A DNA stretch of 64,000 nucleotides from Siniperca chuatsi (lineage: Eukaryota > Chordata > Actinopteri > Centrarchiformes > Sinipercidae). Below the pieces are notes generated by a model that worked only from the letters and a program-made list of their open reading frames with translations, made no database searches and was not told where the DNA came from. Each line of letters opens with the position of its first letter. Within the stretch, counting starts at the first letter, position 1. The stretch lies in contig NC_058062.1 in assembly GCF_020085105.1 (NCBI RefSeq), positions 9,459,445 through 9,523,444 of the forward strand, given 5' to 3'. This document shows positions 49,301 through 61,500 of the stretch, piece by piece. Both the position numbers and the translations under genes were made by a program.

Positions 49301-52300
49301 TCTCCCTCGGTGCTCTGCAGGGTGCAGCTGGGGAGTGGAGCTGTGATTTATGGAAGCCAGAACTTCGCTGCAACTTTTCCTGTAATTAGGGGCTGTTCTT
49401 GGGGGAAGGGGGCAAGAGCAGTCCTAGGCCTAGGCATAAGAGCAAAATTTCACTGAGGCTGTTAAATCAAATCACCTTCAGAAGGAGCTGAGCGAGAGAG
49501 CTAATGAACATTCTGTCTTTTCCTTTTGCAAGTTGCTTTGACTTAAAGCCTCCTGGGTCCCTAGAGGTTAAAGGGCAGTTTCTCTAAGTCGGAGACCTAA
49601 AATTTAGCCTTGTTATTGGAACTGGTTGAGGTCAGTGGTGCAAATCATTAGGTGACTAGCACGCACCCAAAGTACAAAGTTGAAAGCTGGAACTGAAGGA
49701 GTTCTTCAAAACAGTAATGAAAGTCCCACAGTTAATACAAGGGACCCTCCTGCTCTTTAACACTGTGAGCTGAGTGAATTTATCTGAGCAGAGTCAGTGA
49801 AAAATGAGAAAATCATCATTTAAAAAGTGACACCTTGGCTGGCTAAATATTTAGTTCCACAAAATGAAAACACATTATAGTATAATAAGGGGTTATAAAT
49901 AAGTCAAAGTCTTGGTTTGCAAAATGGTACACTCATGGACTGAATTAGTATTCCAAAAATATGACTGATTTTGTGTGTTTTTGTGTGTGTGTGTACAACA
50001 TCAGAGAACAATCTTGCATCTGGATTAGTAACACCATTCAAATTTAGCAAAAACGATGGTCCTATTGCAGCTTTACCATATAGAAGAATGTCTAATTCAA
50101 TCTGTTTTAGGTTAGTGAGATTACTGCCAGTCATAGAATTCGTGTGAGCTGTTAATTAAAGCCACATTTCTTTTTGTTATCCAGCAGCGATATTTGTCAG
50201 TTTTATTGAGCAGTCTCTGTGGCAGCTGCAATGTTGCCAAATTCTGCATTTTAGGGTTGAACACTTGAACATGGACACTCAGTCACGCACATATGCATGC
50301 ACACCTCTGACTTTGCATTTCCCATCATCCACCCCAACTGCCTGAAGGAATGATTCTTTATATGTTTTTCACAGCAGATGCTAGCGCTAACAAACCTGTA
50401 TTCTGATTAGATAATGATGCAGCAGTCTTTATTCCACCGTGCAGACTTTGAGCGCTAATGGCATGACTCACAAATCTCCAAGCAGAACCAGCCCAGCTGG
50501 CAAGCAGCAGCATGAGCTAACAGTCATCATCATGTGAAAACCTCACTCACAGATGTGTGTAGCCAGGGTGGACAGATCCACTGACGTTAGGGCTCCTCGA
50601 AACGTATTGAGTGAGAAAACTAATAGAGGGTAGCGCGCTTTAGTCATCATGGCTCATTGCGGGCTTCAGCAGGGAAAAAGTGACGGCTGGATGTCATTAG
50701 CACGCATTGTGATTATTTAGTGATGGGATATTGTATGTGGGATGGGTCGCCAGTTCTTGAGCAAGTCTGTGGAATCTGGAGCTGCAGTTAATTATCTTTT
50801 GAAGTATTGTTTATATTGTGCCTCTACAGCTTTTAATGTGTAGGAAAGGATTAACTTGCAATTTGGTTCCTTCTCTATGGTATCTGGTAACTTTCCTTTA
50901 ATTGTTGAGGTTATTACAGATTTGGCTGTGGGTGATAAGTAATTCTGAACTTGACTAGATGTGACTCATCTTGCAATTAAAGTACAGCTGTATCAGTATT
51001 ACCAATCTCTCTTGGCCAGAATGTCATTTTCCTTCTCCACCTTTTACCCTCATCCCCCCTACTGAAGTGTTGGGAAAGTTACTGCACTTTTGAAACTAAC
51101 AGCCTTTGTTTGTTACTTGCGCTAAGGCAAGTAGGCACTATCAAATTACCTACTAACCCAGTTTAAACAACTGTTGTTCAAAAACAATGTGACATATCAA
51201 CACATATAAGAACATAATGACTTAACAAAAACTTAACTCATTTGGATGGCATTGTATTGTACAGTTTGTGATATAAATTAGTTTTTGGAAACAAAATGCT
51301 TTATAGCAATGTTCAAACCTTTTACTGTATACAGGGCTTTTAAATTCACATGCAGTTCTGTAATATAGGAGTACCAATAGCTAAAAAAAACTCAAGGCTT
51401 AAAACATGGAAGAGATGTGAGATGACTCAGATAAAGTGACAAAAGCACTTCATCAACAATCACATGCATTAGATGAGTCTATACCCATTTGTTTTGTGGA
51501 GTGATCTTTTTTCTTTCTTTCGCACTAGCTAAAGAGTAGTCATCACTGTCATCTTCTATAAGCAGAGGTCATGGAAAACAGAACAGCTTGATAAAATGTT
51601 ATTTAACAGAGAAGAATGGGGAAGAAATTATCTCCCATGACATGCAATATACTGACAATGATCATTCAGCGGAGACAAAGACCAACTCAGTAATGTAATG
51701 ACACGTTTAATCTGAACCTGTACAGAATTTTTTCTTCATGTTGCCACGATTGCATATGCTAACTTGAGTTCAAGTCATACAGAGGTGGGCTGCTTCAGCT
51801 TTGTGGGGTGGGATTTTGTCAGCACGACCTTGGTGGAGGGAGGTCTGAGCGACTGGAGGTGTTCCAGCTGCAGCCAATAATAAACACCGGGGAGGGAAGT
51901 GAGATGATGATGGGAAGAATGTGTGCAGTGTGCTGATCAAAGCACCACTTCCCGGGTGGCGTGTGGAGCTTAACCACAGGGGAAGAGTGTGCAGCCAATA
52001 AACCTGGGAGGGTTTCTGTCCGGTTCAAAGGTGACTTCGAATGACACAATAAAATACAGACACAAACACAATATAAAATTATTGCATATGATGTTTCTTT
52101 GTTCTTGTTAATGATTTTCACTAATAACCTACCTTTATCTACCTGTTGGTTAGAAAATAATCTCATAAAGCATTACTGTTGGAGAAGGTAAGTTGTTTTC
52201 CAGGACCAATGGAAAATTAAGCAAAATTGTATTCAGCTTTCTTTTAAGTCCTTATGTATCAGTTATTCTGGCAACAAATAAAATGACAAATTTGCACATT

Positions 52301-55300
52301 TGTCATGGTCCCTGCTGAAACTGGTCTCCCATTCCATTTCCATGTGATTGTCTGGGCCACATCCAGGCCAGGTCTGGGTCATGCTCATTATGTGTTTGTG
52401 TGTGTGAGAGAGAGATCCGCTTTAAAGACTGAAGGTGCTTCAGGCTGTATCAGCTGAGTGTGAGATTTAGACCCCTGCTGCACCTCCTGCAATCCTTCCT
52501 CACACTCTTTGTCTTTTTTTTTTGTCTACATTTTACCACTTTGACAACATAACTTGACATTTAACCGAGGGCATGGAGAGGAGCACAGGTCATGAGAGAG
52601 GCTGGTACGAACCGCTGGATTAAAGTAATGGCCTGACCCTGATCCTTCTTATCTGATGACCCCCAACATTGACCCCAGCAGTCAAGTGCCAGCTGCCCTT
52701 TAGGAAACAGAAAATAAATTCTGCTCAAGGAAAGAAATGTGCACCTTTTGACACATGTGTTAGCACAAACACTCTTTTGTAAACACACTTTTACAAACAA
52801 ATACTTAGCGCTCTGCCTCAAGCAAAGATATACAAAGATCAACTCATTAAGTCCAGCCTCCCTGTCGCAGCCATACAACATGCAAGCTTCTCCAGGCAAG
52901 ATTCCAATAGGTGCATGCTTGACCTGGTTACTGAAAACTTATTTTACCCTCTATTGACCCACTTCACTTCACTTCCTTCCCTCCTCTGCTCACACATATC
53001 TATAACTTTTCTTTTTCCTTTTTAAACTCTTTTATCATACCGCTCCTTCCTTCCATTTTTCCCTGCAAATTCTTCAGAAATGTTCTGCATGAGCGGATGA
53101 AGGACTGGTGTGTTTCTTCTGTTGTACTGAGTGACTGCTGTGCAACATCTGTTGACCGTCCCTGTGTCGGTGTGATGCTCTAACCATACAAACTAATAAA
53201 CTGAGAAAACATGACTAATGAGTTACATTTTGGTTCCTGGTCTTGCCCTGTACTACCACACACACACACATGCACATGCACATGCAAACCTATGACTAAT
53301 CATTTGAACTTGCTTTCTGGTCAATGAATTAGTAAGAAATGTCACGGTTGGGTTTCTTTGCCGGTGCAAGAGGGGCCACTGATGGCTGCCATATGGTTTC
53401 AGGTCAAAACAACAGATTTTTAGCTGTACCCTTTGTGATGCCTCTGAAGATTAAATGACAGGGATCCTATCTGTGGCTCCACTAAAGGCTAAACTGAGGC
53501 CTTTATGCTGTTTCTGAACCTCAGAAAAAATATCTCTTCAACCACCAAATGACTGTTTGGCCACAGAGCTGACAGGAGTTGCATCACTTCTCCTGTGACT
53601 GCTTCTGCTACTATATATAAACACACGCTATGAGTTATAATGTTAATGGAAAAGACTAATAATGGATGTGTGGATTTGAATGTGTTTTGCAAAGGGTACT
53701 TCAGCAATGCTCTCTAAACACTGCCCTAATCTGCAGGAAGCCACAAAAGTCATGACCCCCCTCCCAGCCCCCAACCATGTGGGCCCCCTCACTTTACTAT
53801 CCATTAACACTCTTCTCCTCAGTGGACCAGAGGACAGTGAACACAACAGAAACCCAATACTAATATTCAAGCATGGTAACCAGTACACAGACGTGGACCA
53901 TGGGACCAGTCTTTTCAGGCCTGACTGTAAAAATAAGGTAACTCTATAGTCATGTGAGAGACGCCTCAGTACAGGGGTGAAGCGATGAAAAATTGTAAAA
54001 GCACATTCAAGAAAATTCTGTGAGGAAAACTATATAGATCTGTTTTGTTGCGGTCACACAGGATAAAATGCAACACAGAGAAAAACAATGGAAGTCACAA
54101 ATCACAATGTTTTTTTAAAAGATCATATGATCACAAATACATATCACTGACACATGAGGCCTATATTTCCTTTGTGTGTGTGAGTAGATACACAGAAGTG
54201 ACCTGAATGCAGACCGAGATTATCTTTGCACAATGAACAGATCAAATGTAAAAAGAATTTGAGTTCTTTTGTGCAGGAAAAAAAACCCTGCCTTTTGCTC
54301 TAGAGATAAGCGGTAAGATAACACTGCAGGTCTCAGGGGAGTGAATGCAGGGTGACGGATTTCTTCTAAACCTGTGAACAGCAGAGACATGTGGCACAGC
54401 CAGCACTTAAGCCCACTGTTTGGAGTTCAGAGAGAGATAAGCCACCCTGACTCCAGGCAGCACTTGTGCTGTTTGGGGTTGAGAGAGGAAACCAAACTTC
54501 TACTGCCACAAGCACTGTCATTGTCAATTAACTGTTTGCACGCTTCCCTAGATTATACATTTGAATGATTTTGACAAAATAGTACAGCTTTTCTTTTGTC
54601 AGTAATTTTCATTGCAGGTCCTGTTATGAACTAAACATGCATTTTCATTGTGTGTCATCCTGCTAATATGTCCATAAAGTGCTGATATATGTGCAAATGC
54701 CGGAGAGTCAGCAAAAGCCATTACAACTTGTGCAAAAAGAGTATTTCATGTCAGTTAGAAGTGTGAAGAGCACCACACCAGCATGCATCTAGTCACGTTC
54801 CACCAAATAGTGGTGACAACAGCTTCTCAAATGTAAACCGTCCACATTTTCTTCTCCTTTCACGTGATCTACAATCCTCTGAGCATCAGTCGTGACTGAC
54901 TCGGACAACTTTGATTCACATGACCTGAGAAAAATTCACAGCGCTAAAAATACACATTTCACTTTGGCCATGAGCATCTGTGTAGAAAAGCAGAAGGTTT
55001 TCACTGGGACTTTCTGAAGTCTGGGAGGGTTTTTTATTTAGATGAGGAAGTGGTGGGAGATCTTTTTCTTACAAATCACTTTTGAAATCGAAACAGTTTG
55101 TTATCTTTTTTTTGTCTGGATAGATTAGTCTTCATAACAAACACACCAATGATTCAGAACATAAAAATAAATTACCACACAGTGGCCAGTTGGGGGGCCA
55201 TAGAGGTTGCCCTTATTTCATACATTACATATTGACAGCCGCGTCGGTGGTTCAACTTTATGTGCTATAAAAATGTGGATAACCAAGGGATGGAAAGTCC

Positions 55301-58050
55301 CCCATCTCACACAACACAGAGCCTGAGAACAGTTAGAGTTTACTGTTAATGACATCCCCAGTGTAATCCTGTGTCTAAAAGTAGGAACATAGAATATTTA
55401 GCTGCTCTTCCAAGACCACTTTGCCTTTTTTGGGTCTTGAGTTCTTTGAACAAAGGTCTACAGAGATGAGTAACACAAATAATGCAGTGTCTTCACTTTG
55501 TATGTCTGATGCGCTATCTCCTTTCTGTTGCTACATGCATCTCAATATCTGACTTGAAACCTTCTTACTGTCCCACTTCTGGTAAGTTCAAACCTAGGTC
55601 AGGTGACCACAGCCTGTCTCAGTGCTTCTAGTGAAGGAGGCAGTTTTGCAGTCTGTCTGGTTTAATGGTGACAATAATGTCCTTAAGGGACAAGTGACAA
55701 TATTTGCTTCTTCTCTTTTTTGCCGAGAGTTATATTATCTTAGCACAAAGGTAAGTAAACAGGTAGCCTGGCTCTGTCCAGCGGTAAGAAAATCTGCCTA
55801 CCACACTCGTTAATTAACATGTTATATCTAGTTTACTTAATTCGTACAAAAACCAAAGTGTAAAAACATCAATTCACCATTTTATATGGGAACTATTTCT
55901 TGGTCACTACCAGTTGCCAGACAACCAGTAGAGACTCCTGGAAGTTACTGGCCTTGGCCAAGAAATAGTTTGGCGCATAACCCCCTTTTTGTACGGAATA
56001 AACAAACAATGTGTAATGTGTTAATTAGAGAGCTTTAGAGGTGCTGGCAGACAGGTGCAGGCTAATTGTTTCCCCCTGTTTTTAGTCTTTGTGCTAAGCT
56101 AAGCTAACCAGCTTTCCCTCTGCAAGAAAGTAAATAAGCATATTTCCCAAAATGTCTAATTATTGCTTTAACATTGCTTCGTGTTATTGTAGAGACAAAT
56201 TTTTTAAATGTCATTTTAAAGACTGGCACTTTCTACCTGATTCATTCCACAAGTTGTGGCAACACAGCAGTGGCTCATAAAACAATACTATCCCAGAGAG
56301 TTTATTTTGAGGTGCATTGTGGGGCGCACATCCACCAGCACATATAGTAATCTTCCTCGGGGGGTGGGGGGTGGGCACAAGAGGTTGCTAATAACAGCTG
56401 CCAGATGTGCAGAGTCCCCTGAGCCCATGCACATTCTCACAGACAATGGAATGCTTGTGAGGAGCCCTAACAGGAAGTGAGGTCAGGGCTCTTGACCCCT
56501 CCCCTAAAATCTTAGTGAGAGACACAGCAGTTGGGCAGCTTTAGCGGAGCAGGAGTCCCATCATAAACCCACTGACAGTGAGAAGTCAGTCCATAAAGTC
56601 TGTCAACTAAACATCCATTACACACTGCTCATTCAACCTGCCAGCACTTGAGAGTTCTGAGAGTACAGTGAACAACAAAAGCTTAGATGATGCACCGTTA
56701 AACCGTTAAATTTGTCCCCATCTCCTGAGATTGCAGGTTGAAAGATTTTGGCAACTCCAAGTATTGCGAAGTTTTTTCACAAGTAGTTCTTCTTTCTTTA
56801 AAATGAGTACTTTTCACACGCCATCTGCTGCTGTGTGGGCAGCAGGAATGAGTGTGGTGAGAGTGGATTGCACAATCTTGATCCTTTCTCCCCCTGTAAA
56901 CCATCAGCAGACACAACATGAGTCAAAGCTGTTGAAAGTGTTTGGTAGAGACCAGACACATCAAGACCACTTTGGGAACTGCTGGTGTATTTCCGTTGGG
57001 GATGTTTCATTCGGCCCCGTAGGTAGACTGCATGATGAGCAGGGAGGTGCTTTCCCTGTGTAATGTGCTCTGATGCCATTCAGCCAGGTAGGATTACATG
57101 TGTGAGTCTGAAGACGTACCATCTGCTTCCTGGGCTGTGGGCTGTGGTCTTTTTAAGAGGAAATATAAAAATTAGTAAAGCTCTGATTCATCACACTCAA
57201 CAGTTTTGTTTTGTCTCAACCAAAGTCTTTCATTTTCCATTTCCATTAGCATCTTTCGTCTCAAACAGTAATTGTCAGACATGTAGAACATGAAGTTGGA
57301 ACATTTCAGAAACGTTGATGGTGGACCCACAGTTCCTGAAGCAAATCCAAATGTCTTCAGCACAGAAGTCGGGGAGCTCCTAGTTGTTTTGTAAGATAAC
57401 TAATAAATACTACAACAACATAATGCAGCTCCTTCTTCTTATCACAGACACATGACATCATAGCCACTTGGGATGACTTTGGCTTTCAGGGTAATGACTG
57501 TGAAGACATTATTACCTCCTCTGGGGTTGGATACAGGCTCTTTCAGCACCTGCCCCACTGTACTTCTAGGTGCAGCCCTGATGACTAACAAGCCCTGACT
57601 TATACCTTTACCTCACCCTCTTTATTACTATACCCAGACCTGAGGAATAAATGTGAAGTGACTCATTAGAAACAACAAATAAAATGGGAGTAGGACCAGC
57701 TCAAATGCAAATGTTTATTTGTCATGCTCCTTTAACACTGGAGAATGTATTAATTAATGTCATAGAGCTGTACGCATTTGCAGCTGGCCACTGCTATCCA
57801 GGGAAACGGAGCGAGGATGAGTTGAAAAGTGTGGACTCTTGTTCATGCCGGGATCTGCTAGAAAAGAGGAAGTGAAGAGGTGGAACATCTGGACTTCATT
57901 TGTGTGCTCCGGAGTGGGGAAAAGGTCCAGAAATAGGCTTAAAAAGTATTTTCCATATTAATTGCTGTCCACAAACCCGCATCCACATTATATTTCGACA
58001 CTGAGACCCGACGCTTTATGGGTAGGCCTATATGACGTTTCCATACAATC
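40340..58050. other. Long gene-poor region
   Basis: I read this stretch on both strands for exons with good splice sites, known domains and RNA genes, and found none I can support. Open frames here do not exceed about 115 codons and show no domain; most sit over another frame on the opposite strand. Small repeats are present, for example ACAC near 46677-46687, TGTG near 49983-49995, and an A-run at 44308-44319. It may be the regulatory or intergenic space upstream of the plus-strand transcription unit near 58.2 kb. Single conserved non-coding elements cannot be judged without another genome. Confidence 0.4.
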
Positions 58051-58205
58051 TGTCTCTCTTGTGTGTGGGTGTGTGTGACCGCGTAGCCTATTGTGTGCGC
58101 GCCTTCCTGACGCTCCACAGCCCCGTGGAGCTGTTGTTCCCAGAGAGCAGGAGGACAATCAGGAGAACTGTTGGATTAGAGTTACAAAAGAGAAAGCGCG
58201 ATCTC

Positions 58206-58503
58206 TATTTTTAAAAGGCCTTCTTTGGCATTCTTCCGTCCTCGTTTTTTGGACTCGTCGCGCTTTCGGGAGATCGTTGTACCGCTTCCGTGGCGCACAG
58301 CCCGGTATGGATTTACCAAATGACTAGACAGGACACGCCGTCTAGTCCTCCACCAAAGTTCTGATTGTCATCGTTGCCGCTCGACCCCGGAGCAGAGGAA
58401 AGCGCTGAACTTTGACACAGCATTTGTGGAAACTGGTGACCACATGTGAGACCAAAATTTGTTGGAGCGTCTTTTCGCTGCTCTCCACTAGCTTTCTCAT
58501 GGG
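58206..58503 (+). other. Likely first exon of a plus-strand gene with TATA-like box and upstream ORFs
   Basis: TATTTTTAAAAGG at 58206-58218 resembles a TATA box. It is followed by the most CpG-rich part of the right half (58240-58410) and a strong donor, G then GTAAGTAA, at 58503/58504. Before the donor are a six-codon upstream ORF (ATG at 58307, encoding MDLPND), a minimal start-stop ATGTGA at 58444-58449, and an ATG at 58499 that would put Met-Gly at the end of the exon. No later exon is visible in the remaining 5.5 kb, so any intron is long. By human gene order (CDC37 then divergent PDE4A) the unit could be pde4a, but no PDE4 coding sequence is present. Confidence 0.35.
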
Positions 58504-58509
58504 GTAAGT

Positions 58510-61500
58510 AATGGCAACTTCTCAAAATAAGTGTGACACTCTGCATATGCTGTAGCAACCTAACAAAAGGATCTGATGTGTACTTCGCACTACTGTAAAA
58601 TACTGTACAGTTTAACATTAAATTAGTTCATTTATTGGACTTTAAAACAAAAACAAAAAAATCTTCGCTCGTGAACTCCACTAGGTTCTCATTACATCAA
58701 CGACCATCAAGCGCGTTAGTAATGAACTGCATGTACACAAACACGCTCATTTCTCGAAATGTGACGTTGACTCGTATATCTGTAGCCTACCTATGTCAAG
58801 ACCGCAGAATGGCCGTCATTAGGCAACAAGCCGCTTCTGCACTTTTACTTGCAACAAGCAGAAACACTAGAGCACTACAATACTGAAGATTCCGTGTGAC
58901 AGCTGCGTTTGTTAAACTCAGTGTGTGTTTTAATGAATAACATGTGTGTGGTGTTAAATATTAACACACATGGCTACAGCTGTCGATCATAGAGGGGGGG
59001 GGGGGTCAATGCAGTTTCCTGCATCTATAATCATGTGGTCTGGACTATAGTTGTTGTTGGAGGCTGAGATGAGCCGCGTGCACCCAAGGCGCGTCCTCGC
59101 AGGGGCCTTCACACACACACAGTTCCTTGGAGCCGTTGCACAGCCTGCTGTGCCCCCCTCCCGCTCTGACCCCTCCGATGTTGTTGAGGCTTGTTCATCC
59201 ATCACTCTGAAGAAGGCATTGTTTTGAAAGGATGTATTAATAAGACAAAAGCCTCCATTATCCCCATGTAGTAGAGTTAATCTCATGGGGTTGGAGATGT
59301 GCTCCAGAGGAAGGCAGCACAGAGCTTTAACAAGCAAGGTCTTAACAGACTACAGTATATTGTTGTCAGAGATTTAAAATGAGCAAAATATAAGAATATC
59401 AATTTGAATACACTGTCACAATAACATACATTTGTATTATAGACAAGTGAATTGTAATTGTATATTGGAATGAAGTTTCAAGTCGTTTTGGACATTCAGT
59501 CTGTGCCCTCTTTTGTAGGCCTTGTAGTTACATTTGCTTATCACTATAAGGCCATACTGAACAAACAGCATGTTGTTCCCTTGTGTCCAAAAGAGTAAAC
59601 CCTGCAGAGAGGGATACATAGGTGTCAGCAGTCCAGTCATGAGGCATCCTGTTGTGGGAGAATCCTCAAATCACTGAGAGATAAGGTGGAGGAACTAATG
59701 TTTATTGCCCAGATAAAGCTCCCCATCCATCATCCTCTATCCTGTGGTTGGTCTAGTTCAGTCTACACAGGGCTGTGCTCATTAGCAGGCTGTCTGAAAC
59801 TGCAAAGGCTTGTGTTGGCATTATCTCAAGCCACAGTTGAGGTTACACGGTGAGAAACTAAACTCTCAAATGCACACTGATGCTGCAAAGCCTGTTGAAT
59901 GAACACTGGCAAACATCTTACTGTGATAACATCACGAGTAGGGGGTGAAAAGGAAGCACGCTCAGCAGCATTAAGAGAGGACTATCAAGTGTTGAAGGCC
60001 CTGTCAGCAGCTTGGTTTGTTTGGGGCATGCATGGCCGCTTTTAGACTCAGGTGCTTCTCCCAGCATGCCTTGGACCGGATGAAGACAGGGCACGATACT
60101 GCTGGCCGTCTGCATTCACCCCATGTGACCACATGGCTCATTGCACCAGAACAACACTTGCCGCCCCACCACACCTGACCGCTGCCAGGCTTCCTCACAC
60201 TTCACCATCCTTGGCCTGGGCGAGAGTACCTCAGGGTGTGGTGAACAGCGTCAACTTATTGGCCAGACACTCCGTGCTTTAGGCACACGCAGCCTTTCAC
60301 AGACATAGAGCACACATGGTATTACCAGTGGTCTTACCAGTCTATTTAGAGGAACTTTAAAATGTTTTATGTTAGAGCACAGGCAAACTGGATCAGTGCA
60401 GCAGCCCATGACATCATGAGTTGAGGATCTGTGTGTTGCTGACCCAGCTCAGTCAGTGGCCCTGTTTTCCTCTAGAAGATGACTGCCGTAATTGAACCCT
60501 TCTCAATGGGAACTGCCAGGGATAGCGTGAGAAATGAAGACAAATAGATGAGCTGAATAAATAAATAGATATATAAGTGCATGGACGGATAAATAAATTA
60601 ATGGTAATTCAGCAGTGGGAACTGGATTTGCAGGACTCTGTTTTTTAATGGAACAGGTCACTAGGGGGTTGAAGGGTGGGATGGGTTGTGGGGTGGGTGG
60701 TGTCGATCCCTGAAGGATGCTCAGGTTTCAGCTCGGACCTGAGAGCAGTCCGCTAATAGGAAGCAGCGAGAATTTTATCTATTTATTTATAGCATTTATC
60801 TGGTTAAATGAAACCAGTCAGAGGTTAATACAAAACTTTCAAAAAAGAATAGTAACCTTGGCAGATCATAGGAGACAATGCATGTGTTTGCACATTTCTT
60901 TTGTGCTTTTCTCTGATATTGATATTGTTCTGCAGACAGCCATCTGGGTTCTACAGGCTCAGAGTTGTAGCTGGTACTCCCCGTTGCCTGAAAAACACTT
61001 TCTTTGGGTGTGGCAGCTGTAGCAAAATAAACGCCTTCTGTTCGCAAGTTGCCGAAGCGCAAGTCACAACAGCATGTAGCTTTCTGATTCACAGCCAAGA
61101 GCTGGGAGTGTCTGAGATCAGAGAAATTAATATGGCGTCCTTTGCTTTTTACCCATTTTGTCTTTGTTGGCAGGTAGAGAAATACACATGCACACTTACT
61201 TGCTCTATCTGTCTGCCTCTTCAAAACAACCTTTCTGCGTTGCAAGAACATGCTGTCAGTGCTGTTCTGATTATTATATAAACATTTACATAAGCTGATA
61301 TTTTGTGGAGAAAAAAGTGGCTCTGACTATTTTAGGAGAGTGTTTTAACCAATGGACGAATCCATTAGCTTTAATGTCTCCTGTTACATTCCTTTTCCAC
61401 TTGAGGGACTTGGACAAACTATAAGACCCCCCATGACCAGGCGCTGATGCTTGTAGCAGCATGCCAGAATTTCCTGACGCTTTCTGGGGTGGGGAAGGCT

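Noticed and set aside
60796-61251. 151-codon minus-strand open frame, the longest in the right half
   Set aside because: No domain, signal peptide or splice logic, low-information content, and overlapping open frames on the plus strand. It looks like chance.
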